22,375 nt of DNA from Candidatus Anoxychlamydiales bacterium. GTDB lineage: Bacteria > Chlamydiota > Chlamydiia > Chlamydiales > SM23-39. The position numbers were made by a program, and so were the translations under genes. This document shows, piece after piece, positions 6,768 through 14,784 of this stretch. The stretch spans positions 1-22,375 of the forward strand of contig JAAKFX010000011.1 in assembly GCA_011064865.1 (NCBI GenBank). The letters run 5' to 3'. A model generated the notes under the pieces. The model worked only from the letters and a program-made list of their open reading frames with translations. It made no database searches and had not been told where the DNA came from. Positions within the stretch are counted from its first letter, which is position 1. Each line of letters opens with the position of its first letter.

Positions 6768-7628
6768 ATGGAGATTACAAACAAAGATAAAATACTTTTT
6801 CCAAAATCAAAAATTACAAAACTAGAGTACGTTACTTACTATAAAAAAATAGCTAAAAAGATTCTGCCTTTTATAAAAGATAGAGCTCTAACTTTAAAAA
6901 GATTTCCAAATGGAGTGCAAGCAGATAAATTTTTTCAAAAAAAAGTCATGGACTACTATCCTAGCTGGATTAAAACAGTATCTGTAAAAAGAGAGAAAAA
7001 ATCTTCTATTAAAATGCCGGTTATTACCGATGAAAAATCACTTTTATATATCGCTAATCAAGTAGGGGAGCTCCACCCTTGGCTCTCCAAAATAGATAAA
7101 TTAAACTATCCAGATCGTATGATTTTTGATCTAGATCCTGGAAAAGCTAATTTTTCTAAAGTTATCGATGCTGCTAAGGATCTCAAAAAGATATTAGATT
7201 CATTAAAACTGCCATCTTTTTTAATGACAACAGGATCAAAAGGTCTCCATATCATAGTTCCTATAAAAAGAGATTTCACTTTTGATGAAGTCAGACATTT
7301 TGCTAAAAATATAGCAACTATTTTAGTAAATAAAGATTCTACAAAATACACTATAGAGACCAGAAAAGAGAAAAGGAAAAATAGGATATTTATCGATTAT
7401 TTAAGAAACGCTTTCGCCCAAACAGCAATCTCTGCCTATTCTATTAGAGCCATTGAGAACGCTCCTATTGCTACCCCCATAACATTCAACGAGTTAAGCG
7501 CAGGTTTGACAGCCCAAAAATTCAATATAAAAAATATTTTAAAAAAGTCCTCTAATCCCTTCTCTAGCATCAATTCAAGGCCTAGTTCTTTGAAAAATGC
7601 CATGAAAAACATAGAAAAATTACTTTAA
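6768..7628 (+). CDS. LigD-type primase-polymerase (POL) domain protein (stand-alone)
   Basis: The 286-residue product is the archaeo-eukaryotic primase-type polymerase module of LigD. The metal-binding Asp121 and Asp123 lie in FDLDPG, the nucleotide-binding stretch TTGSKGLHI at 154-162 includes Ser157 and His161, and the third Asp210 is in RIFIDYLRN. ELHPW at 101-105 is also typical. It would fill in or add (ribo)nucleotides at broken ends during NHEJ. Translation begins on the base after the ligase stop, with an AAAAGG-like Shine-Dalgarno inside the ligase end. The gene order PE-LIG-POL equals the domain order of Pseudomonas-type LigD (Mycobacterium is POL-PE-LIG). No ku gene is in the window. 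Confidence 0.93.
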   Translation: MEITNKDKILFPKSKITKLEYVTYYKKIAKKILPFIKDRALTLKRFPNGVQADKFFQKKVMDYYPSWIKTVSVKREKKSSIKMPVITDEKSLLYIANQVGELHPWLSKIDKLNYPDRMIFDLDPGKANFSKVIDAAKDLKKILDSLKLPSFLMTTGSKGLHIIVPIKRDFTFDEVRHFAKNIATILVNKDSTKYTIETRKEKRKNRIFIDYLRNAFAQTAISAYSIRAIENAPIATPITFNELSAGLTAQKFNIKNILKKSSNPFSSINSRPSSLKNAMKNIEKLL

Positions 7629-7648
7629 TTATAAAATAAAAATTTTAA

Positions 7649-7675
7649 TTAATAAAAAAACGATTTTTTTATTAA
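7649..7675. terminator. AT-only inverted repeat after the LigD genes
   Basis: TTAATAAAAAAA (7649-7660) and TTTTTTTATTAA (7664-7675) pair perfectly over 12 bp around a CGA loop, 20 bp after the polymerase stop. The A/T-only stem makes it a weak terminator candidate. A TATAAT at 7698-7703 shortly after it could be the -10 of the next gene, though no good -35 is visible. Confidence 0.4.
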
Positions 7676-7765
7676 ATAAAAGTCTATTTTATGCTAATAT
7701 AATTACTATTATTAAGTGTTTTAGTTTAATTATTTAAAAAACATCCTAATACAAGGAGATGTAAT

Positions 7766-8476
7766 ATGAATTTATATTCAACAGGCCTTCAAATGGGCTC
7801 AAATGTGGCTAATTATTTTAATAGAAAAATTGGATTTAGTGCTGATGAAGGTAAAGAAACAAACCAATATTTTAAACCAAATCCATTTCTTGGATCACCT
7901 GCAAATGGTTTGATAAATGGTTTAGGTAAAAGAGTCGTAGCTTTTGGAGTAAATAATGGTCCATCGCTTTTACTAAAATATGGTCCTACAGTGTTAAAAA
8001 ACTCACCTTTAAAATATTTTGAAAAGGTACCTTTAGTATTTTTGGCTCTACCATCTAGAACAGCAGTATCAATGCTTTATAATGGTGGAAATGTTATAGC
8101 TCATGTAGCTGCCGCTGCTAGCTATGGTTTAAATGATGAAGGGAAAAATCATATGAAAATAGCTGCTAAATATTTATATAGAAGCGCTATTGATTTTGGA
8201 GTTTTTGCTACATCTTCAGCGTTAATTGGAAACCCTGACCGAAGCATTATCTATGCAGAAGCTATATTAAATTTAGTAGCTCCAGATCAATATAGAAAAG
8301 CTACAAATGCAGTTTTTTCATTTATCGATGATAGAGTAATTGGTAAAACTGATGATAGTAAGCCTAATGCTGTAGAAAGAATTGTAAAAAGAAGACTATC
8401 TAGAGAAGAAAGAGAAAACAGAGATCTATTAGAAGGTAGTGCTAGAATGTTGGTAAATGGCTCTCGAAGAAGATGA
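7766..8476 (+). CDS. Unrecognised membrane-associated protein with basic C terminus
   Basis: The start has an excellent Shine-Dalgarno (AAGGAG, 7 bp upstream). The 236-residue product is not one I recognise. It has a polar N terminus, a Gly/Asn-rich stretch (about 40-75), then a hydrophobic, Ala-rich region (about 86-120) and a second apolar segment (about 139-154). The last 40 residues are highly basic and Arg-rich, ending in RRR. The hydrophobic parts contain Pro, Gly and His and are marginal as transmembrane helices; membrane association is an inference. It is the first of four same-strand unknown genes up to 12710, but the 145-bp gap and the promoter after it suggest it can be transcribed separately. 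Confidence 0.6.
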   Translation: MNLYSTGLQMGSNVANYFNRKIGFSADEGKETNQYFKPNPFLGSPANGLINGLGKRVVAFGVNNGPSLLLKYGPTVLKNSPLKYFEKVPLVFLALPSRTAVSMLYNGGNVIAHVAAAASYGLNDEGKNHMKIAAKYLYRSAIDFGVFATSSALIGNPDRSIIYAEAILNLVAPDQYRKATNAVFSFIDDRVIGKTDDSKPNAVERIVKRRLSREERENRDLLEGSARMLVNGSRRR

Positions 8477-8559
8477 TCATCAGGTTTATAATTTTAATTA
8501 TAATGTAAATTTAAATTTTATTTACGTGTAATAATGTTATTTTATAATATTTAGTATTA

Positions 8560-8588
8560 TTGATTTATTAAGTATAAAATGATATAAT
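8560..8588 (+). promoter_or_regulatory. Sigma70-type promoter for the 8622 gene
   Basis: TTGATT (8560-8565) and a perfect TATAAT (8583-8588) are separated by exactly 17 bp, 33 bp before the start codon at 8622. It is the best vegetative promoter match I see in the window. Confidence 0.7.
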
Positions 8589-8621
8589 TAATGTTAACAA
8601 TAAATATTGAGGAAGAAAATA

Positions 8622-10229
8622 ATGCCAATAGATACAAATGTAGCTCCTAAATCTAGTCAAAGAGTAAATTTTGTAGTAGCTCAAAGATTGCCAAAAGATC
8701 TAGATGAAAATGTTTTAAAAAATGTTATTGGAAAAGTCCAATATGTAGCAGTTGAAATAATAGCTAAGATTAGAGCATTTTTTTCTACTCTCAAAAGTTG
8801 GTTATATGGTCCGCAATTTACAAAAAAAGGCTTTGATGCAACTGTAGCTTTTAGAAAAAATGAAAAAGTAGATTTTGTAAAAAGCACTCTATTTTATAGA
8901 TATATTGAAAATGCAGTTTTGCAAATTCAAAAAAATGCTTTTGATGCTATAGAAGATAATTCTTCTTTAAAATTGGAGCCAAAAAAAATAAATAAAGATT
9001 CAATCGCTTATAAAATTTGTGAATCTGTGGTTTCTCAAGATAAAGTTTATAAAATCTCTGCTCTTTTAAAAAGAGCTAAAAGTCCATATGTACGTTATTT
9101 TATTTTACTAACTGCTAAAGATCTAAAAACTTCTAAAGAAATTAAAAGCTTTTTAGAAGCTGAGTTTGAAAAAGCTAAAAAAGAGATTTTAAAATTCATA
9201 GAACATAGAAAAACTAGCCAAGACAGAGCAAATAGATATGCAAAGGAAAATGCTTTAGAAACAAATGAAGTATTAGTTGAAGAGATTCCAGAGGAGACTG
9301 TATCTCAATCTATAGGATTGGATGAGGGTGTGATTCTTGATTATGCTACTGATGCTAAAGAAGCTTCTGTAGATAATCAAGCAGCAAATGCAGATAAGCC
9401 TTTAGTAGTTGTTGAGATTGCTGAAGAAAGTCAAAGTGTAGATACTATTTTATTAGAGGGGACTCAAGATATTACAACTCCACAAGAATCAAAAACTAGT
9501 TCAAATCCTAATATCGAAGAAGGAAAAAATCAACCTCTTAACTCTAGAAAGGTCTCTTGGCAAAATACAGCGTACACAGTAGCTGTAGGTTTAGTAGCCG
9601 CTTATACTTTATATTCTTGGTATCAAAGCTATACTACAAGTGTAGATGATAAATATTCTTCTGGGTTAGCCGGTTCTGGTGATGGTATGTGGATAGATGA
9701 TTTCAATAGTGGTAATACTTCTCCTGCGTTTGAATTTCCTCTACAAGTTGATGATATTACATCTTTTGTAGTTCAAAATGTGACTACTCCGATAGTAAAT
9801 TCTACTAAAGAAGTTGTTTCAACAATTGCTGATAATACATGTGAAGTACCAGTTCAGTTAGTTACTGCTATATCAACTTATGTTAGAAATGTGTTACCTC
9901 AATGTGTCATGAATACATCATGTCATATGTCTGAAGCTCCAATACAAACAGCTCAAAGTGTTGTATCTAATGTAGCTCAAAATACAACTGAGATAGCAGA
10001 CTTTGCTTATAATATTGGAGAGAAAGTAATAGCAGATACTTGCTCTTTAGTAACAGATACTTGCGCTTTATTCGAAGAAGGTCCAAAAGTAGTAACTGAA
10101 ACTGTACGTGAAATAGCTCAAAGTGCATCAGATCCAATAATTGATGCGGGTGATGCAATCATTAGATGGAGCTTTCAAAAGATCGCTTCGGTTGCTAATC
10201 TTTGCATAGAAGCAATGGCTACTGACTAA
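8622..10229 (+). CDS. Unrecognised protein with one transmembrane segment and long Cys-containing C-terminal domain
   Basis: The start at ATG 8622 is preferred over an in-frame TTG at 8607 because GAGG (8609-8612) is the Shine-Dalgarno and overlaps that TTG. The 535-residue protein has a helical N-terminal region beginning with an LPKDLD motif, an acidic low-complexity middle (about 210-305), one strong hydrophobic helix (about 315-335, Ala/Val/Tyr-rich), and a 200-residue C-terminal part. This last part is rich in Thr, Val, Ala and Asn with at least seven Cys and repeated amphipathic helices. There is no N-terminal signal peptide. The layout, including LPKD near the N terminus and a late single membrane helix, recurs in the next gene, so the two are probably distant paralogues. 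No function can be assigned; host-directed secretion is possible but not shown. Confidence 0.6.
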   Translation: MPIDTNVAPKSSQRVNFVVAQRLPKDLDENVLKNVIGKVQYVAVEIIAKIRAFFSTLKSWLYGPQFTKKGFDATVAFRKNEKVDFVKSTLFYRYIENAVLQIQKNAFDAIEDNSSLKLEPKKINKDSIAYKICESVVSQDKVYKISALLKRAKSPYVRYFILLTAKDLKTSKEIKSFLEAEFEKAKKEILKFIEHRKTSQDRANRYAKENALETNEVLVEEIPEETVSQSIGLDEGVILDYATDAKEASVDNQAANADKPLVVVEIAEESQSVDTILLEGTQDITTPQESKTSSNPNIEEGKNQPLNSRKVSWQNTAYTVAVGLVAAYTLYSWYQSYTTSVDDKYSSGLAGSGDGMWIDDFNSGNTSPAFEFPLQVDDITSFVVQNVTTPIVNSTKEVVSTIADNTCEVPVQLVTAISTYVRNVLPQCVMNTSCHMSEAPIQTAQSVVSNVAQNTTEIADFAYNIGEKVIADTCSLVTDTCALFEEGPKVVTETVREIAQSASDPIIDAGDAIIRWSFQKIASVANLCIEAMATD

Positions 10230-10291
10230 ATAGATTTGTATCAAAATAAATTCTTTAAAACACATATAAATATTTTTAATTAACAATTAAT

Positions 10292-10321
10292 TTGAATCTT
10301 TATTGCATTTAAGTTTACAAT
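10292..10321 (+). promoter_or_regulatory. Sigma70-type promoter for the 10360 gene
   Basis: TTGAAT (10292-10297) and TACAAT (10316-10321) with an 18-bp spacer stand about 40 bp upstream of the start at 10360, which itself has a poor Shine-Dalgarno. Confidence 0.55.
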
Positions 10322-10359
10322 GTTTCAAATTTTTTTAATGATTAGCAATGTAAAGATTC

Positions 10360-11493
10360 ATGGCTGTTCCAAAAGTTTCTGCAACTGATGATTTAGATTT
10401 ATTTAAGTTCAATAGCTTGCCTAAAGATATTGATAAAGCAGTTAGTAAAGTTCGTCGTTTTGTGACAGGCGTTTTTTATGACATCTATGCTTTTTTTATT
10501 ATTTTGATATATGATCCTAGAAATACTTGGCAAGGGTTTTGGACTAATATAAAAAAAATATCTGAAGAAAATACAGTAGAGACAATACGAAATATTTATG
10601 AGCAATATAAATCTAGTAAACCTCAAAAACCAGAAAATGAAGTATCAGGATATAGACTAAGCTCTGAAGAAGATGCAAATAAACTAAAACAAAAACAAGA
10701 TAAACATCTAGATCAATATCAGCTATTTGAATTCTCTTTAACAAGCGAAGAGTCAAAACTATTAGACCCATTTTTAGAACAAATGGCAAATGAAAATACT
10801 AATGCACAAATTTCAAATATTTTAGTCTCTTTAAACAATTTATTAAATAATCCAAATGTACCAATTCAAATCAAAAATCTATTAAAAGAAAAACTCAAAA
10901 AAATCCCTGAAGCTGCAAAACTAATTGAAGCACTAGAACCAAAGATTTCAAAACCTCAAGATCCTCCTGTAATAACTGAACCTCCAATAGTTGTAGCTCC
11001 TCCATCAGATCCTCCTGTAGGAGAACCTCCAATAGTTATTCAGCCACCTCCACCTCCAGATGTTCCTATCAAAGTACCAGGTTCAAAAGATGATAAAGAT
11101 GAGCCTCAAATTTCAAATACATATTCTTTAAAAAAGATTGCAATTGTATCTGCAGCAGTTTTGACAACTTTTGGTTTATATTATTATTTTAATAGTACAG
11201 AATCTGAAAATGCAGATATTGTAGAAGAAGAAATTTCCAATGGAGCTGCTCATTCATTGTCTCAAGCTCCTGAATCTTTATTCAGTAATATAACTAATTT
11301 ATTTTGTAATGTTACAAAAAATACCTTTTCAAATATTAAACTTGAACTGCCTTGGAATAAGGGTGTGGATGCTTTTAGGTTTCAAGAGAATATAGATACA
11401 AAGAACATTCCATCTGAAATTTGGAATTTCCTTTTTTCAACAGCAGATGCACAGACTCAGGATGTAACATTTATACCATCTATTTTTACATAA
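10360..11493 (+). CDS. Unrecognised single-span membrane protein with proline-rich segment
   Basis: The 377-residue protein starts with a region resembling the N terminus of the previous gene: an LPKDID motif near residue 20, then a hydrophobic aromatic segment around AFF, then Gly-Phe. A helical, Lys/Asn/Gln-rich middle follows. Residues about 200-242 are a proline-rich segment made of two near-copies of a unit beginning DPPV and containing EPPIV, ending in five consecutive prolines. A hydrophobic helix (about 258-279) is followed by a tail of about 100 residues with little charge bias. There is no signal peptide. Runs of proline normally need EF-P for translation and in other proteins bind SH3, EVH1 or profilin-type partners; whether that applies here is speculation. 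It lies 29 bp upstream of the next gene, probably in one operon. Confidence 0.6.
   Translation: MAVPKVSATDDLDLFKFNSLPKDIDKAVSKVRRFVTGVFYDIYAFFIILIYDPRNTWQGFWTNIKKISEENTVETIRNIYEQYKSSKPQKPENEVSGYRLSSEEDANKLKQKQDKHLDQYQLFEFSLTSEESKLLDPFLEQMANENTNAQISNILVSLNNLLNNPNVPIQIKNLLKEKLKKIPEAAKLIEALEPKISKPQDPPVITEPPIVVAPPSDPPVGEPPIVIQPPPPPDVPIKVPGSKDDKDEPQISNTYSLKKIAIVSAAVLTTFGLYYYFNSTESENADIVEEEISNGAAHSLSQAPESLFSNITNLFCNVTKNTFSNIKLELPWNKGVDAFRFQENIDTKNIPSEIWNFLFSTADAQTQDVTFIPSIFT
10960..11052 (+). repeat. Tandem duplication encoding the proline-rich segment
   Basis: GATCCTCCTGTA occurs at 10960 and 11008, and GAACCTCCAATAGTT at 10978 and 11023. The unit is therefore about 48 bp, with a one-codon deletion in the second copy. 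Confidence 0.75.
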
Positions 11494-11522
11494 ATTTATG
11501 AATAAATAATAGGAGATAAATA

Positions 11523-12710
11523 ATGGCTAGTTATTTTCCCAAAATGCCTAATTTTGGAATATTCAACGGAATGGCTCTAAGAGAGTATTTGATTGACAGA
11601 TATCTACCGCAATCTGATGAGACTCTGTTTAAAAAATTAGTTAAAACTGCTGCAAGAGCTACGATTCGATATACAACAGTTGCTATACCTTATATTAAAT
11701 ATGCTACAAGCCTACCGTATTGGACAGCAGCATCAAATAGTGTTATCTCAGGAGCAATGATATTAAATCTAGCAATGAAACATAAAAGAGAGGTTCAAAA
11801 AAATCATCCAAAACTTGCAAGAATACGACATATAAAAGCTCGAGCTATAAAAATATTACCATTTATTGCTATGTCAGCTTTTGACATATATCTTCTAAAA
11901 AATATGGATATAAAGACTTTAGATTCTATAGCGTTATTATATACTGTTATTTGGACAGGAGCTGATTTGTGCGGTAAATCTAAAGAATTAAATTCACTAT
12001 GTTCTAAATCTTTTAAAGTCGTACAAAAAGCTTATTTATTAAAAATGCAAAAATTAACTAAGAAATTGTTTCCTCCTTCTGAAGCAGAACATGACAGAGC
12101 AGCTAGAAGATTTGAAAAAAGACATTTAAGACACGAAGATGTTGCAGCTGCTGAGAGTGAAGATGATGGATCACATGATTATGATCCTGGGGAAATTGGA
12201 GGGGGCTCAGATTATGAAGATAGCGGGATAAGTGGTGATTCTGGTGAAGTTAATGAACTTGATTCTGATGACCCAGATGATGAAGATTTTGCTTTTTCAG
12301 GTGGTGGAGATAGCGAGAGTGATTCAGGAGTAGAACGAGAAGCTCGACGATTTGATGATGAATTACGCGGAGCAGAACGTCCAGTTTTTGGAAGAGGTTT
12401 TTTATGTCCCGATGAAAGTTTTTATGGAGATTCAGAAGATGAACCAGAAGAAAAAGGAATAGGTTCTAGATTATTGAGTGGTGCTAGTGCAATTGCTAGA
12501 GGAATAGGAAGTTTGATTCCGAGCTCTTCTCAAATCTTAAATGGAGAAGATATAAGCATGCAAGATTTGGGTGATGCAGGTTATAGCAATGACGAGGAAC
12601 CTGACCTTCCTACTGCTTCTCCCCCAAGGACTAATGAGAGGTATGGATTTAGAGATTCTATAAGCCCACCTAATAAGTTTGATCCTTGTAATCCTCGTAA
12701 CCATTCTTAA
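11523..12710 (+). CDS. Unrecognised membrane protein with long acidic C-terminal tail
   Basis: A strong Shine-Dalgarno (AGGAG, 7-8 bp upstream) marks the start, 29 bp after the preceding stop. The 395-residue protein has an N-terminal half with several apolar segments (about 45-60, 65-88, 115-130, 138-155) separated by very basic stretches. The C-terminal half (about 180-395) is mostly disordered, with dense Asp, Glu, Ser and Gly, a less acidic apolar patch near 315-335 (SGASAIARGIGSLI), and a Pro/Asn-rich end. I do not recognise the family. The spacing of its basic stretches and paired apolar segments loosely resembles the 7766 product, but not enough to claim homology. A strong terminator follows. 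Confidence 0.6.
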   Translation: MASYFPKMPNFGIFNGMALREYLIDRYLPQSDETLFKKLVKTAARATIRYTTVAIPYIKYATSLPYWTAASNSVISGAMILNLAMKHKREVQKNHPKLARIRHIKARAIKILPFIAMSAFDIYLLKNMDIKTLDSIALLYTVIWTGADLCGKSKELNSLCSKSFKVVQKAYLLKMQKLTKKLFPPSEAEHDRAARRFEKRHLRHEDVAAAESEDDGSHDYDPGEIGGGSDYEDSGISGDSGEVNELDSDDPDDEDFAFSGGGDSESDSGVEREARRFDDELRGAERPVFGRGFLCPDESFYGDSEDEPEEKGIGSRLLSGASAIARGIGSLIPSSSQILNGEDISMQDLGDAGYSNDEEPDLPTASPPRTNERYGFRDSISPPNKFDPCNPRNHS

Positions 12711-12720
12711 TTGAAAAATT

Positions 12721-12759
12721 AAAAAAAGCGAAAAGAAAAAAAATCTTTTCGCTTTTTTT
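12721..12759 (+). terminator. Rho-independent terminator after the membrane-protein cluster
   Basis: A perfect 16-bp stem (arms 12721-12736 and 12744-12759, core AGCGAAAAGA/TCTTTTCGCT) with a 7-nt A loop ends in a T7 tract. It separates the unknown-gene cluster from the hydrogenase operon. Confidence 0.9.
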
Positions 12760-12862
12760 GTATATGAATGAAATTGCAAAAAAATCTTAAAATTTTTCTA
12801 ATAATAAATTCAAAATAATGTTATTTATAGAACTTAAAATTCTTTTAAAGTAGGAGCGTTTC

Positions 12863-14776
12863 GTGTCTATTGAAGAAAACTTTGACAAGATCCAAAAAAA
12901 AGCAAAAAAGTTCATAGATGAAAAGTATCCGAAAGATTTTATTGTTATTCAAATAGGCTCTGCAACATGTGAAAATGCAGCGGGATCAGATATTGTTTTT
13001 AAAGAATTTAAAAAACACATAAAGGCATCGAATAGAAAAGATATAATTGTAAAACATGTTGGATGCACTGGTAGATGTTCTTTAGAGCCTATTGTAGGGA
13101 TATTTTCTCCTGGAAAAAAAATGGCAGCTTATAAAAAGGTAGATGCGAAATTAGTAAATGAAATTTTCATGTCACATATAATGAAAGGAACAATTTTAGA
13201 AGAACATTTGATCGATAAAGAGTGCAAGCCTGTAGAGCGAACAAAATCTCAAAAAGAGTTAGAGAAACATCCAATAACACATGAGTTTTTTGAAGTTTAT
13301 GCAGATATGCCTTTTTATTGTATGCAAACAAGAGTAGCTCTTAGAAATTCTGGTTTAGTCGATCCTTTGAGCGTTTATGAATATATTACTTTTGCTGGCT
13401 TTAATGCTTTAGCAAAAGTATTAGAAAAAAATGATAGAAAAAATACGATAGATGAAGTTACAAAATCAAAGCTCAGAGGTAGGGGAGGCGCTGGTTTTTT
13501 AACAGGGAAAAAATGGAATTTTATAAAAGATGATAGCCCGAAACCGAGATATATGATTTGTAATGCTGATGAGGGAGATCCAGGTGCTTTTATGGATCGT
13601 AGTATGTTAGAATCAGATCCATTCTCTGTTATTGAAGGAATTATTATAGCTGGTTTTGCAATAGATGCTGAAAAAGGTTTTTTCTATATTAGAGCAGAGT
13701 ATCCTCTAGCTGTGGAGAGGATTCAAAAGGCAATAGATATTTGTTATCAAAATAATCTTTTGGGAAAAAATATTTTAGGCTCAAACTTTAGCTATGATTT
13801 AGAGATTAGATTAGGTGCTGGCGCTTTTGTTTGTGGAGAAGAGACTGCTTTAATACATTCAATAGAAGGAGAAAGAGGTCAACCTAGAGTGAGACCTCCA
13901 TTTCCAGCAGAAGCTGGTCTTTGGGGGCAACCAACAATTATAAATAATGTTGAGACTTTAGCAAATCTTCCTGTTGTATTTTCAATTGGAGGGGATGAGT
14001 TTTCAAAAATAGGAACTGAAAAAAGTGGTGGTACAAAAACTTTTGCAGTATCTGGAAAAGTAACACATACAGGACTTGTTGAAGTTCCTATGGGGACTAG
14101 TTTAAATACAATTGTAAATGATATTTGTGGTGGCGTTCCTGATGGAAAAAAATTGAAAGCTGTCCAAACAGGAGGACCCGCTGGAGGATGCATACCAGCT
14201 GAGTTTATCGATAGTGAAGTTGATTATGAAACTCTGCATAAGTTAGGTTCGATAATGGGAAGCGGAGGTCTTATCGTTTTAGATGAAGATGATTGTATGG
14301 TTCAAGTTTCAAGATTTTTTATGAGTTTTTCTCAAGATGAATCTTGTGGTAAATGTACCCCTTGTCGAGAAGGTACTGTTAGAATGTTAGAAATTCTAGA
14401 TCGAATTATCGCTGGAAAAGGTGAAATGCAAGATTTGGATAAATTAAATAGATTAGGAAGATTAATGCAAAGAGCCTCTTTATGCGGTCTTGGAAGAGCA
14501 TGTCCAAATCCTATTATAAGTACTTTGAAATATTATCAAGATGAATATGTTGCTCACGTTAAAGATAAAAAATGCAAAGCTAAAGCTTGCACTGCTTTAA
14601 TCCATTATGAAATCGATCCTGAAAAATGTGTAGGTTGTACGGTTTGTGCAAAAAATTGCCCAGTACAATGTATTTCTGGAGAAGTAAAAAAAGTACATAA
14701 TATCGATCAAAGTTTATGTATTAAATGTGGCAAATGTTATGAAGTTTGTCGCTTTGGTGCTGTTAAAAGATTATAG
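12863..14776 (+). CDS. hydB: NADH/FMN-binding subunit of trimeric [FeFe]-hydrogenase (HydB/HndC, NuoF-like)
   Basis: Translation starts at a GTG with AGGAG 6 bp upstream. The 637-residue protein has the full HydB order. First is an N-terminal thioredoxin-like [2Fe-2S] domain (Cys36, Cys68, Cys72; the residue four before Cys36, Cys in many relatives, is Ile31). Next is the NuoF core with NADH/FMN motifs GRGGAGF (206-212), CNADEGDPGAF (233-243) and GAGAFVCGEETAL (318-330), then a [4Fe-4S] site with Cys495, 498, 501 and 541. Last is a C-terminal 2[4Fe-4S] ferredoxin domain (Cys589/592/595/599 and Cys619/622/625/629). In the complex it exchanges electrons with NAD(H) and may be the bifurcating flavin site. 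The domain fusion and downstream hydA rule out ordinary complex I NuoF. First gene of the operon; no convincing promoter upstream. Confidence 0.95.
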   Translation: MSIEENFDKIQKKAKKFIDEKYPKDFIVIQIGSATCENAAGSDIVFKEFKKHIKASNRKDIIVKHVGCTGRCSLEPIVGIFSPGKKMAAYKKVDAKLVNEIFMSHIMKGTILEEHLIDKECKPVERTKSQKELEKHPITHEFFEVYADMPFYCMQTRVALRNSGLVDPLSVYEYITFAGFNALAKVLEKNDRKNTIDEVTKSKLRGRGGAGFLTGKKWNFIKDDSPKPRYMICNADEGDPGAFMDRSMLESDPFSVIEGIIIAGFAIDAEKGFFYIRAEYPLAVERIQKAIDICYQNNLLGKNILGSNFSYDLEIRLGAGAFVCGEETALIHSIEGERGQPRVRPPFPAEAGLWGQPTIINNVETLANLPVVFSIGGDEFSKIGTEKSGGTKTFAVSGKVTHTGLVEVPMGTSLNTIVNDICGGVPDGKKLKAVQTGGPAGGCIPAEFIDSEVDYETLHKLGSIMGSGGLIVLDEDDCMVQVSRFFMSFSQDESCGKCTPCREGTVRMLEILDRIIAGKGEMQDLDKLNRLGRLMQRASLCGLGRACPNPIISTLKYYQDEYVAHVKDKKCKAKACTALIHYEIDPEKCVGCTVCAKNCPVQCISGEVKKVHNIDQSLCIKCGKCYEVCRFGAVKRL

Positions 14777-14784
14777 GAGATAAA

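Noticed and set aside
10720..10960. Coiled-coil or repeat domain in the 10360 product
   Set aside because: The region is helical and polar but shows no steady heptad pattern by eye.
7766..12710. Classical chlamydial Inc proteins
   Set aside because: I do not see the characteristic closely spaced bilobed hydrophobic pair; two of the proteins have a single strong membrane helix near the C terminus.
13879..14193. Open frame on the minus strand inside hydB
   Set aside because: It lies wholly within a clear hydB coding region and its translation has no recognisable protein features.
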